Positions 22,707 through 32,886 of a stretch of 64,000 bases of DNA are shown here, piece by piece; within the stretch, counting starts at the first letter, position 1, and each line of letters begins with the position of its first letter. The position numbers were made by a program, and so were the translations under genes. The stretch comes from Russula earlei (Eukaryota; Basidiomycota; Agaricomycetes; Russulales; Russulaceae), in assembly GCA_025769875.1 (NCBI GenBank), contig JAGFNK010000090.1, forward strand, positions 62,001-126,000, read 5' to 3'. Under the pieces are notes generated by a model that had not been told where the DNA came from, made no database searches, and saw only the letters and a program-made list of their open reading frames with translations.

Positions 22707-24051
22707 TGTTGAACTGGAACCTGAATGGATCAAAGAAGGTGAAGACCTTCATGCAAGGTTCAAGATCCGCTTAGTGTCAAGACTCACTGTTAAACTATCC
22801 AGTTCAAGAGCAAGGGGTAAGCTTGAAGACAAGTCGATAGACATCCAAGATGGTGTGGGCGAGAAGTAGAGTCCAAAGCAGTACCAAATACCAAAGAGGT
22901 ATAGTTACTGGTAGTGTCAAGCAGGTATGCAGAGATGAAGCCAGAATGGTCATAAGGGGACAGTCCTTTAAGGGAGTATCCCAGGGATGGAGAGTGCCGT
23001 ACACAAATGGACAGTCTGAAGACTGTCCGCTACTTTATTGAGCACTTATATACTACAAGAGAGCTGCTAAATAGGGAACAGGTCATAACCTTGTTATCAA
23101 GCACAATAGATGGATGAGTAAGAATTTGGAGTATGCTTACTGAGCATGCTCAGTAAGCTGCTGAGTAAGGAGGATTCTTTTGATGAGTAAGAGCCTTTAC
23201 TGTCCACATGTTCACTGCTTTTAGTACACGTGTGAAACACCTGATTCATTTGCTGTTAGTTAGTTTAGGGCCGGTCATTTGAGGACTTGTAGTTTGGTTC
23301 AAGGAATAGAGTTGCCTATAAGGCCCCTTATATAGTTCTATTAGGGTCCTTAAAGTCAACCCTAATACTTCTATTAAGGTCCTTAGTATTGCTTTATAGT
23401 TCATTCTATAGTTATTAGAGTTAGTCTAATAATGCGTTGTAGGGTCTTTAGTATTGTGTTAGTGCCCATTGTAGAGCACTTAGGGTCATCCAAAAGGGTC
23501 CTTAAGGAGGCTATTATACTGTCCTTTATTGCTAAAAGGGTTGCCATAAGTGGGGCTTGCTGTATGTCAATTGTGCCGAGAATCGCTCATGTGACAATGG
23601 GCGTGCGATATTGTGGACACCTCTACTCACCCCTTTTGTCTGTGTGAACAGGGTGACACCATAGAGGCTGGGTTTCCTCTCATAAGGAAGGGTCCTTCAA
23701 GGGCCCTCTCCAGGAAATGGTTCATGACACTTAGATATGTTATGTGTTAGACAGAACTTTAGCATATGTGCTTATGGCAATAGGGTTATGCATACTACGC
23801 TATCTATCACAGGATGCAGCCTTATGCTGCATCTAGAACATTTCCACATCATGCGTCACTGTATGCACGATATAGTGGACACCTGTAGTCACCTCTTTTG
23901 GACTTAGGAACAGCCCTGGGTCATAGAGGTATAAATACCATACATGTAGATAAGTATACACATCACTCTACACCCCAATATCACTTGAGCATTAGCACAA
24001 CCTCTAAGGTGGGTTGCTTGGCCTGTTAGCTGCACTCTATGCTGTGCAACA
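22707..24051 (+). repeat. 3' LTR of the copia element, split by LTR-B
   Basis: Starts TGTTGAACTGG and ends CTGTGCAACA; interrupted at 22775-23729. Without the insertion it is 385 bp and aligns end to end with the 5' LTR. Confidence 0.92.
22775..23729 (-). mobile_element. Solo LTR, family B, inside the copia 3' LTR
   Basis: 955 bp, TGTCAAGACTC to GGTTCATGACA, with perfect duplications CTTAG at 22770-22774 and 23730-23734. It contains the 24-bp perfect palindrome at 23135-23158. Same orientation as the copy at 21437. Confidence 0.92.
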
Positions 24052-24056
24052 GATCT

Positions 24057-25177
24057 GTCATAATTATAGATGGCCGGATAGCTGGACTGGCATCCCTGAC
24101 CCAATGGACAAAAAAGGATATTGTGTCCTTTGTTCCATTGGATGCCAGCATCCAGGCAACAGGCACACCTATCCAGAAGAGGTAAGCATGCTTAATTGAC
24201 ATTTAGTAAATATTATGCACCATGTCCCCAGTGATTGTGTGTGATCATGGTAAATAATAAGAAGTCCAGATATTGAGTAATATTGTGAGCTGCATTGATA
24301 CCGATGAAGCTGTTCCCGAGGTGGCGGAATGCCTCCATTTGGAAAGGGGTCTGGATGCATAATACATATGCAGCCTCCTGCAGATTTGATTGAGATGGGG
24401 CACTGTGCAGCCTGTCTTTGTAAAAAACATTTGTTTTTTCATCTGTAAATCTGTCCAACCAGAGCCTGGTGGAGATAGCATTCTCTGGATGCAGCCTGAT
24501 AATCTCATCTTCCATTTCCCAGGCCATGCAGCTTACATCCTGGAGCAAGATGAATTGGTCTTGGCTGCCATTGGGCAATAAATCCTGAATATTGCATACC
24601 TTTCCATTATTAAGTTAGCAAATAAAAATAAAATAAATTCAATACAGGCACTTACTATTTCCCATGGATCAACCTTCTTTGACAGCATGAATTTAATTTT
24701 ATCATGTGCTACGCATGACATTTGTGTGTAAGCAAGATTAGCAATTCTGATTTCATGGTCATGCTCGCTTGCATATTGTCCGAGAATGGTAGGCACATCT
24801 GCGTAAGACTTGATGACTATTCAGCAACAGCAACCCATCTTCTTGATCTTGGATCTCCGTGTACAATCAGGGTGCTTCTTTACATAACTTGAAGCTCCCC
24901 TGGATAGTTGGCGGGAGCAGACGAAAACCTTCTTTGTCCATCCCTGCCCATGCTTGGTGCTGGATGTAATCAATTCAATTGAGTGAGCCAATTCTTCTTG
25001 CCAGTGCCACATGTCAAAATCAGCTGCTGTCAGCCATTCCATGGGGTATCCACCATGCTCCCAGTCATAATTGAGTCCTCCCCTCTTTCCAGAATTGGCA
25101 GTGATCTGAAAACATTGTGTCACAAAAGGGGCACTCAGGCTGGAATGGGCAGATGATGTGGATGGCACACCAATCAA
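24057..25177 (-). pseudogene. MULE B transposase, N-terminal half with catalytic core
   Basis: Minus-strand pieces from right to left: the N-terminal GKRGGLNYDWEHGGYPMEW (about 25090-25035); a Cys-rich segment with KKVFVCSRQLSRGAS; an intron with GTAAGT donor near 24655; MAWEMEDEIIRLHPENA; and the catalytic region FIGINAAHNITQY near 24290. Here the first catalytic Asp reads Asn (GIN instead of GID in MULE A and E). The frame continues across the copia insertion. Dead copy. Confidence 0.75.
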
Positions 25178-25365
25178 TTGGAAACAAGATTGCGTTTCTT
25201 TTTTTTTTGGTAGGGGAAAATGGTAAGGAGTTATCTTATTATTAACACACTTATATAACTAAATTACATCCATTAACATGTGATTGAAGTCCCAATTCTC
25301 TTGCCAACACAATCACCTTTTATGGTAATTCAACCCACCACTAAATGTCAAAGACTGGGACTGAC

Positions 25366-25660
25366 AGCACAAAGCATCAGTGTCACTAAGGGAAAGCACC
25401 ACCATGTCCACAATGATTTGTATGCCAGGGGCAAACAGTCAGGCAAGCATGCCAAGCCCAATGCAACACCTGCTGCTTGTGAATGCACATACACATGCCC
25501 TTGGGGAACTGTCATCTCAGACCCCCCTCCCTCAGATCCCACCACCTCCCTTGCACCAGGTCCCTTTGGACTTGCACTGCTGCCTATTCTAGTGGTCTCA
25601 TCTTCTGCTGATCCTTACACCAGAAAATCTTTTTTTGTATTGAAATTTATTTGCCAGATA
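25366..25660 (+). pseudogene. MULE A transposase, C-terminal end
   Basis: After the MULE B insertion the MULE A frame resumes: VTKGKHHHVHNDLYARGKQ, PSDPTTSLAPGPFGLALLP and SSSADPYTRKSFFVL. The same end is found in MULE E (53953 onward, minus strand), which proves that this piece and 13162-14138 belong to one element. Confidence 0.8.
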
Positions 25661-25719
25661 CATAATAAATAAGTGATTGAATAAGTGATTAAGAAAATAC
25701 TTTGGTGTCATTTACACAT

Positions 25720-25813
25720 GTGATTGAAGCCCCGATTCTCTAGCCGACCCAATCACCTTTTATAGTAATTCCTGATCATCTAATCTAATCTAACCCCTGA
25801 AAAGTACGCAACT
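25720..25813 (-). repeat. Right terminal inverted repeat of MULE A
   Basis: Read inward it begins AGTTGCGTACTTTTCAGG and contains GATGATCAGGAATTACTAT, matching the left end at 6384. CpG content rises sharply just beyond it. Confidence 0.7.
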
Positions 25814-26036
25814 GCCGCAGACCAAGAAAGCACATTACGCGTCAAAAGGGAGAAAATGCGAATGCGCGCACATTCGCAGGCCCACGAAGGGCCGTTATCC
25901 CCGCTTCCAAATCCTTCAAAGATCACTGGCCCTTTTTTCTCCGCGCACGCGTGCGTTTTTCCTTTCATTTTCCCTTCTGTTTTCTTACCTTTGGGTTTCT
26001 CTGTAGTCCACTCCATATTCCTGATCACATGCAACA

Positions 26037-26225
26037 TGTTTTTTTTTCCCGCATGCGCAATTTCCACGCGTTCAACTTCTGCGTTTTTTCTATTTTTATC
26101 GTTTTCGTTGCTTTCTCTCCCGCTTGCGCGATATTCGCATGTCGGAGTGACCAGGTGCGTTCTCTCCCGCGTGCACGATTTTCATGCGTTAAGCTGTGTG
26201 CGTGCGTTTTTCTTCTTTTCTTCTT
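26037..26225 (+). repeat. Imperfect pyrimidine-rich repeat units
   Basis: Three loosely matching units can be seen, each with (T)CCCGC.TGCGC(G)AT.TTC followed by ATGCGTT- or TGCGTTT-like words: near 26048, 26119 and 26166. Spacing is uneven (about 50-70 bp). It may be old tandem duplication or simple pyrimidine bias. Confidence 0.35.
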
Positions 26226-26523
26226 TCATTTCATGCGAGATGTCGTTGTGAGACGCAACCCGTTCTCTCATCCCACATGGCGGCGGTGCGTTCTTTTTCT
26301 TCGTCTCCCACCCTTTACCTTGAAAAACGCGACAGCACCCGATGTGGGACACGAGTACTGCTGGCACCACAGTCAAGACCCCTAAGGGCCAGATGCAACG
26401 ACACCCGGAAAATGACTCTGGGCACATGTGCGCGACACCAGTGCATTTTTGATTTTCTGCCCCTTTCTGCAAAACGCGACAACACTCCTGTCACCACGTT
26501 GAGACACCCGAGGGCCGCAATGA

Positions 26524-27081
26524 TTGGGTCTTCACCCTGATTGCCATCAAAAATCCGTGCAACCACAAGCTCGGGTGTGCCAGTTCCGTCCCACAGCAAG
26601 GAGGAGCGAGTGTCTCGCTCACCCGCTGGCAGTACGCACGGCAACGTGGTTTGTTCGCACCGCCACATGCCTCATCAAATGGGGCATCGTTGCCGCTGCT
26701 ACGTCCGTGGCTTTGGCGTGGTTCCTGGGAGCAAGGGACGGTGGCAGCGGTGTCGTGCCGAGCCTTATCGCGATGGTTTCGGACGTGCTCAGCGGCCGCG
26801 GGCAAGATGCTGCCGCGATTGCCTTAGGCGGCGGTAGCCAGCGCCCAAGGTCGCGACCCGCAGGCATGGGACTCGTTTGACGAGCATTGGGAATGGCAAT
26901 TTGAGGAGCAGCAGTGGAATGCTGCCGACTCCACGAGCGCAGCGGCCCAAACACAACTGGATGGTACAAGAGGTAGTTGGTTGTCCCTCGCGCACGGTGC
27001 GCTGCAGGGTCATTCTTCTCGCGAACAGACAGGACAACATGAAGGTGGATCACATGAGACGGCAAGCACAACAAAATGACC
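26524..27081 (+). pseudogene. Unrecognised coding-like stretch with a membrane helix
   Basis: One frame (26524-26880) contains a clear hydrophobic helix, IKWGIVAAATSVALAWFLGA, followed by a glycine-rich loop and VSDVLSGRGQDAAAIAL. From about 26828 a second frame reads WDSFDEHWEWQFEEQQWN and a polar tail to a stop at 27079-27081. A CTTAG at 26823-26827 could be an intron acceptor, or the two frames may be parts of one gene broken by a frameshift. No family was recognised. Confidence 0.25.
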
Positions 27082-28402
27082 GAACAAATCCCGTCCGATG
27101 ACAACCTCGTGTGGTTTACTTTTGCAATATACGACGTTTCGATTAGATCACTTGTGGTCGAAATAGCTTGGCAGAGATAAATAGTGTACAAAAAATTGTT
27201 TATATACTATCCACACCTCGTCCTAAGTAATACCGGCCCATCTGGCCCGAAAACCCTGATCACATGCCCGAGGGGAGAGGTGGGGGATTTATAGGCGTTC
27301 AACATGAGCTCGTGCTCCCACTCCCCACTTTGTATCTCACGATCCTTATGCATTGATGAAGAGCAGAAAGTTCAGCGGTATTTCTTCGCTAATATGAAAC
27401 GAGCTGAGAACAGAACAAATCGCGAAGAACCATTACGATAAGGGGATCTCTTTGGGGACGCGCTTCGCAGTACAACGGCATGCGTCTTCCTCCTCCTGTC
27501 CGACCCCACGACGTCTTCCACCTTCTCGAGTGAACGCCACCGGCTCTGGAGCGCGTATTACGTGACACCGGTGATAGCGTTCGAATGCGAGAGCCTGTCA
27601 GGATCAGGAGACAGGAAATCACAATCCGGCCCTGTCCCTGCCTCCTCTTTTTCCAACCGATCGACCTCCCCTTCTGACCTTGCCGCTCGGCTCGGAAGCA
27701 GATGACGCTCCCCTCCAGCTCACCGGCTATCTCAATCAATGTCGAGTGTGATGGAGAGCTCAACTTCTGATATGGAGCTGTCTGACTCCGTGTCTGACTC
27801 CGTATCCTAACGCGGGCCATTGGCCGGACAAAGAAATCCGCGTGGCGCGCAGCCCTTCTCTCGTTCTCGGGTCATCAGCACGGATCCCGCGCATTCCCGG
27901 CTGGTGCTCCAATAGGCTTGTTCTTTGTTTCGTGATTCGGACGTCGTTTTCCCGCTACTATATTGAGAGTTTTCGATCTATTGTCCTTCATTCAATTGTT
28001 TGTTTGAGATGCCCGACGCCGAACTCGGAGTCCTATAGAGTAACAGAGAATAATGGAACCGATTCGGTAGTGCGGTTACAGAAAACAGGGTTGTTAGGCT
28101 AACAGGCTCTGAAAACACTGGACAGCCCCGCTTCGACCGATGTTAGACGCTGTATCATATGTCAGTATTATACAAGAAGTTGTAATACATCAGCGATCGA
28201 TAAATTCCATAACAACGTAGTACGGTACTGTCTTTGTGTTCCAATCGCTCAGCGGTGGGGACACTATGAGAAGTTAGAAATACAGGTCATCGAGATCAGC
28301 CGCTACACAAGCTTTCGTTCCTAGGTCAGAACAGAGCAAGCGTCCGTGTGCGGACGGCGCATGTCCGCACGCCCTGCAGATGGCTCCCAAGGCGTCGACG
28401 GG

Positions 28403-29478
28403 CTAAATTGCGGTGGGGCTAGAGCGGTGTGTGGACGGGCTTGTGTTGTCGTGCTCGGTAACCTTGGGCTCGACGACGCTATAAAAGCTGCTGCCAAGAC
28501 TGGCGGCCCGAGGCGCGTGATGCGGGACGCTTTCCATCGGTCTGGAGATGATGAATCCTGTGCAAGCAAGCAAAAGGCGCATTAGTTTAGGGGTTCCATA
28601 TCCACCGATTGGATTTCAAGACGGGACGCTCTAGAGCTAGAGGCGCACGCGCGCGTTACGTACCCTTCAGACCTGCCTGCTTCTCGCCGTGACTGCCAAA
28701 GCCGAAGCCGCGATCGGAGGTGGCCGCGGCGGGCTTCCCGCCGAAGAGGGAGGGGCGGAAGCTGGGGCTCCCGAGGTCTCCCGAGTGCATGGGGAGGGTG
28801 CCGTCGTCGTCATCGCCGCCGTTTCTCCATATCCGGATGCTGCGCTTGCGCTTTGCCCCTTCCCGGAAGATGAGGCCGAGCGCGATATTCAGGCAGCCGA
28901 TCGAGAAGAGGAAAAACGCGCTGACGAGCGCGAACGTGTCGCTGTGGTGGGAGAGGACCGCCGCGCCGATGCTAAACCAGTCCGGGCGAGGACGATGCTC
29001 GGTTAGTTCTGAGCGCGCCGCGAGAAAAAAAAGAAAGCTCGGGAGAGACGACGTACAGGCACTGGAACACCCCAAGCGCTCCGAGGCCAAACTGCGACCC
29101 AAGGACCGGGAAAAAATTGTCGAAGAAGGCCATCGGCCACGAGAGCTCGGACAAGAGGAGGAAGACGAGCTGGAAGATGATGAAGAGGCGGTTGACGACG
29201 GCCCAGAAGACGCCGGCGGCCTGATTGGGAACGGTGCTCCCCCTGAAAGGAGCGGGCGTCAAATGGAATGAGCGTGACCGTGCAGACGAAGAGGCGCACC
29301 CTACGTAGCCGCAAGCTCCATTATTGACATCCGGCTCGTGTTGGGACTTGTTCACGGCTCGAATATCAGACGCGAGAACGACGATACTGCTCGCAAACGC
29401 GAGCAATAACGAGACGACACTGAGACCCCGGACGACATTGAGACCGTAAAAAATGGCTAGGGACGCCGGCGGCGGCAT
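28403..29478 (-). CDS. DUF7598-like four-helix membrane protein
   Basis: Exons on the minus strand: 29478-29300, 29242-29057, 28971-28664, 28557-28403 (275 aa). The first intron uses a GTGCGC donor. Landmarks: an N-terminal helix LNVVRGLSVVSLLLAFASSI; GGSTVPNQAAGVFWAVVNR across the first junction; a second helix LFIIFQLVFLLLSEL; FPVLGSQFGLGALGV; IGAAVLSHHSDTFALVSAF; and a cytosolic tail with FREGAKRKRSIRIWR. This pattern is that of a fungus-specific family I remember as DUF7598, function unknown. The last exon, LKGFIISRPMESVPHH, matches the usual family end, which supports the final intron. Confidence 0.8.
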
Positions 29479-30276
29479 TAAGCATTGTAGGACTTTGGGC
29501 AGGGATCAAAGACGCACCAGGACTGGGACGGGAAGGCATTTTTCGGACAGACGACGAGAAAAGCGCGGGAAGGAGGCGGGAAAGCGCCGTAGTGTAAAAA
29601 AGCAATATACAGTGTACCAGCACTGTACTGATATCAGAGAGAAAAGCAGGTGGTCGACAGGAAAAAGGACGGTCGGGGGTGCGCAGAAGGGGTGCCTAAA
29701 GAGACGAGGTACGACGGCACCCGCTACGGCAGCTGGTGTTACTTTAAGGCGGACACGCTCAACTGTCCTTTATTGTTCTATGCCCGGCTGAGACAATGCT
29801 TGAGCGGAGTGGGTTTTCAGCGGAACATTGCCGTAAACAGTATGATGCGATATAAATCCCTTCATTGTTTTAGTCCTTCTCACATAGTAGTCAGGTTGAC
29901 TCGGAGGATCAAAGCGACAAAAAACAAAATCCCTTGTGTTCACACGGGTATTCCATCCTTCTTGGAGGAGAAAGGACAAGATGTAGCATATATAAATAAG
30001 TCCATGACCGGATGACCTCTTGTAGTGCAAAGTATGATGGGACAAAAATGCCAATGAAACGGGACATAACCGTCGTCAGTAAACGTAAAAGTGAAAACAG
30101 AAAAGAGTGAGCAGATGGGCGGTATGTAAAAAAGCGGAAACACGTAAGAAAGGAACCCATCTGCGTGTACAAGAAAAAACGTGTCTGGATGGATGAATCC
30201 TTTTTCCCGTCGTTGCCAGTGCGAAACGTTAAAGAGATGATGGAATACGGGCACGGTTTCCCACGGATACCACCAC

Positions 30277-31724
30277 CTATTCACTGTATGCGGGGGGTGC
30301 GTCAGTAGGTTCCGGGGCTGCACGTGCCGGCTGGGCAGCGGGCGTGCTCTCAGGGACACTCTCAGGGCCAGATGCAGATGCAGATGGTCTGTGGTCGGAG
30401 CTATGAAGGCGGCCACCGTCTGTATGAACGATGAGGGGCCCACTCGACGACAGCATGAAATCATCCTGAGCAGGGTTTTTCTGCCTTTCAGGCTCGGCAA
30501 CTGCCAGAGGTACGGAGCTGGAACCCGAAGCAGCCCCAGAAGGGTAACCAGCGGCCAGCATGGACGCGGGTGATAAGGCGGGATTGACAACCTGAAGCCG
30601 CCGATTGGAGGGGCCAGGGGTGGCGCTCGACCCACTAACACTACTGCCACCGCCACCGGATTGACTCTGTGGGGGAGCTGCACCTGGAGGCAATGGATGG
30701 TTCAAGTGGTGTGAAGGCTGCCGCACAACTTGGACATCACCACCGGAGACCGCCTCCCTGGGCAGGAAACCTCCTCCAATAGATGGACCGATCAGGGCAG
30801 CAACCGAATCAGGCCGCCCATTACTAGTGCCAGTGCGAGATTGGCTGATCATGCCAGGCTCACTTCCCGAGCGTGAGTGTGACGCTGGCGTTGAGCGCCC
30901 CACGAGGCCATATTCATATGGCCTCGTCTCCTTGCTCAAATCCAGACGTCTCGTATGATCCCGGTCTCGTGTGACAGGGTAAGGGAACACGTTGTCGTCC
31001 TCCTCCCTGTCTGCATTGGGTTTGCGGCATTTTTTCCTGGAAATCGAAGTCTATGTAAGAACACTCTGGGAGCGTGGCAGGACAAAACGTACAACATATA
31101 CCAAATTGTGATGACAACGACGACGACGGCGAGGAATCCTCCCCCCGCGCCGCCTGCAATGGGTCCAATGCTACTTGAAGAGGACCTTGAAGTTGGAGTT
31201 TGCGAAACAGAAGAGACTATTGTGGTTAGATACACCACGGTGGCCGGGGGAATAGAGGTGGACGTGATCGTGATCACGGTGACAGCACCATTAATTGTAG
31301 TCGTCTGCTGTGATGTTACTACGGTAGGTGCAGGGATGGTCGTTATCACGTAAGTACTTGGGGCAATCTGACGTGGGGACGATGACGAAGAGGTAATGGA
31401 GCTGATAGGGGTAGTAGACGATGAACAACTGGCGAAGAGAGTTGAAGTCGGATTGACGATGGTAATAATGTTCGTGATAATTACGGGCACTGTTACTGAC
31501 GAGACGCTGCCTATGCATCATGCGTTAATACTACAAGTCTTGGACAGATAGCAAGGGGGGAGGGCAAAGGCAGATAGTAGGAGGGATAGCCTCCGAGAGC
31601 CGATATAGCCCAAGCACTTACCATCTGGTAAGGTCTCTACGGTGACGGTGGACGTGGTAAGAACGGACGTCGATGTCGATGTCGAGAACAAGGTCAGAGT
31701 AGGGGTGGGGACGCAGGCAGCCAT
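30277..31724 (-). CDS. Ser/Thr-rich single-pass membrane protein with C-terminal PPxY motif
   Basis: Exons on the minus strand: 31724-31622, 31510-31093, 31036-30277 (426 aa). Residues 1-150 are almost all Ser, Thr, Val and Ile with SSSS runs, as in heavily O-glycosylated wall-facing domains. No cleavable signal peptide is obvious. One helix, GGGFLAVVVVVITIWYML (about residues 156-173), is followed by KKCRK, so the Ser/Thr part should face outside. The 250-residue tail is proline/serine-rich and ends DAPPAYSE. PPAY is a PPxY motif, known to bind WW domains such as those of Rsp5-type ubiquitin ligases. The layout resembles Mid2/Wsc-type wall sensors and mushroom paralogues of unknown role; no Wsc cysteine domain is present. 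Confidence 0.7.
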
Positions 31725-32259
31725 TAGGATGTGACTCGGAAGTGAACACTGGGCGCCAAGAGGTGGGAATCAGTGTGGTAGGGAACGTAACCCCGAGAAA
31801 AGGAATAAAGTAAGAAAGAAGAAGAAAAGAATAGGGTGGGGAGTATAGAGAAAGGAAGAGAGGGAGGTCGTGGCTGTGTCGGGTCGTATCATCTCTGCAT
31901 GCCGCTCAGTTCAGGGTCGGGGCAAGTCCTCATCCAATCAGCGACGCGGACAACATCTTGGCGCTGCGCCCATGAGCGCATTTTCCAGTTGTTGGTTGTC
32001 GCTCCTTTGTACCATGTGCTCGACAACGAGCGCTCGTCGTTTGATTAACCTCAGAGAAGTATAGTATGTAATGGGCATGGAGACCACACACAATCGTTCA
32101 GCGTGAGACACGCTGAGCGCATAAAACCGAAGAATTACCAAATTGTAGTCTGTGGGCATAAAATCCGACTCGAAATAACCTACACAACCGCCACGAGCCT
32201 CGAATGAACATCCCAAAGCACCATCGCTATCAGACGTACCGATACCTCGTATACCACCT
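31725..32259. other. Intergenic region
   Basis: Holds the promoter of the Ser/Thr-rich protein gene and the 3' end of the gene to its right. No conserved frame was seen. Confidence 0.45.
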
Positions 32260-32886
32260 CTACGGGTCATTGTGCGACGGCGACGAAATGTCCGGGTGGA
32301 CCCTGTCGATGGAAATATCCTCGCTCAGTTCGGACGATCGGAGGATCGATGACCGCGCTTCCTTGCCATTCGGCGCCCGGGATCGGGGAGCCTTCCGCTC
32401 TTCTGCCGAGACGGTGTCGCCGACAAAGCCCCCCGTCTCACCCTTGCCAGACTGCTTTGCCTTTGAAGAAAGCCGCCGGAACAACGATTTGCCTTTGTCG
32501 GCAACATATCTCCCAAAAACTTCGAGAGGATCGTCTTCTTGCACTTCTTGTGGAATGAAGACCGCCGGTTGATTTTCGGCGTCATGGGCGGCTGGTTCAA
32601 GTTGGATGTCCTGCGCCCGAGTTCTCATTCTCGGTTGGAGCATCCCTGACCGCGCAGCGACGCCAAGTGGACGAATCGAGCTGCGGGTTCTTGGGTCGAT
32701 CTCGGGAAGAGGTGCAAATTTGACGTTGACAGTTGCAGGCGTGATGCGAAGGGATGTCGAAGACCGAAGAGAACGATCTTCTGAGGGAGACCGAGAATCG
32801 TCGGATAGAGAGGGAGTTGAAGGTGCTGATGAATGGGCTGATGATACCTCAAGGTCTGTTTGAGGTATCGGAGGGAGAGCTCGCAT
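32260..32886 (-). CDS. Conserved fungal protein of unknown function
   Basis: 208 aa if started at the ATG that gives MRALPPIPQTDLEV; a frame extension to 32946 adds 20 hydrophobic residues. Ser-rich first 50 residues are followed by RSLRSSTSLRITPATV, then VKFAPLPEIDPR and PLGVAARSGMLQ, a signature I know from uncharacterised Agaricomycete proteins. DDPLEVFGRYVADKGKSLFRRL follows, also shared by that group. The tail is polar. No domain of known function is visible. Divergent from IML1 with about 210 bp between start codons, so a shared promoter is likely. The C-terminus may be extended by an unseen exon. Confidence 0.65.
   Translation of the reverse strand: MRALPPIPQTDLEVSSAHSSAPSTPSLSDDSRSPSEDRSLRSSTSLRITPATVNVKFAPLPEIDPRTRSSIRPLGVAARSGMLQPRMRTRAQDIQLEPAAHDAENQPAVFIPQEVQEDDPLEVFGRYVADKGKSLFRRLSSKAKQSGKGETGGFVGDTVSAEERKAPRSRAPNGKEARSSILRSSELSEDISIDRVHPDISSPSHNDP

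Larger units (their letters stand above)
15684..24051 (+). mobile_element. Full-length Ty1/copia retrotransposon
   Basis: Flanked by a perfect 5-bp duplication GATCT (15679-15683 and 24052-24056) inside MULE B. It has LTRs at 15684-16068 and 22707-24051; the second is 385 bp once the nested LTR-B is removed, exactly the length of the first. Order inside: PBS, gag, protease, integrase, reverse transcriptase, RNase H, purine tract. The integrase-before-RT order defines copia. Three solo LTRs lie within (20765, 21437, 22775); without them the element is about 5.8 kb. The two LTRs differ at roughly 5% of sites by eye, mostly transitions, and coding frames are broken. Confidence 0.95.
14139..25356 (-). 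mobile_element. MULE B, inserted in MULE A in inverted orientation
   Basis: Ends AGTTGCGTTC (left) and AGTCTTTGAC (right, read inward) carry the MULE inverted repeat with GGTGGGTTGA.TTACCATAAAAGGTGATT. A perfect 9-bp duplication GGGACTGAC flanks it at 14130-14138 and 25357-25365, the size expected for MULEs. The element is split by the copia element 15684-24051; without it and its duplication MULE B is about 2.85 kb. Confidence 0.9.
6384..25813 (+). mobile_element. MULE A: outermost Mutator-like element of the nest
   Basis: Left and right ends form imperfect inverted repeats of about 90 bp (6384-6475 and 25720-25813), starting AGCTTTTGAC and AGTTGCGTAC and sharing GATGATCA.GAATTAC and AAAAGGTGATTGGGT. 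Its transposase pieces continue in order and on one strand across every insertion: 6541-6718, 7311-7335, 8164-8957, 9787-9870, 11129-11307, 13162-14138 and 25366-25660. The insertions are LTR-A (6719), LTR-C (7336 and 8958), LTR-B (9871 and 11308) and MULE B (14139). After removing them the element is about 3 kb. Flanks 6375-6383 and 25814-25822 do not match, so no target duplication is visible. Confidence 0.8.
25814..28402. other. CpG-rich region without a recognised gene
   Basis: The left part (25850-26260) is pyrimidine-rich with TGCG/CGCG words. Two adjoining open stretches at 26524-27081 are described separately. At 27390-27815 both strands are open for 80-140 codons and a short plus-strand frame ends ELSDSVSDSVS at 27810. 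No family was recognised, so these may be chance frames in GC-rich DNA. 27900-28400 shows nothing further apart from the 3' end of the next gene. Confidence 0.4.

Noticed and set aside
25780..26472. Several overlapping frames of 95-144 codons on both strands
   Set aside because: Composition is dominated by Phe, Ser and Arg from pyrimidine-rich DNA; no conserved motif.
27389..27820. 143-codon minus-strand frame and an overlapping plus-strand frame ending in a serine-rich tail
   Set aside because: Both strands are open in the same place, neither shows a recognisable motif, and no start/splice model joins them to a larger gene.
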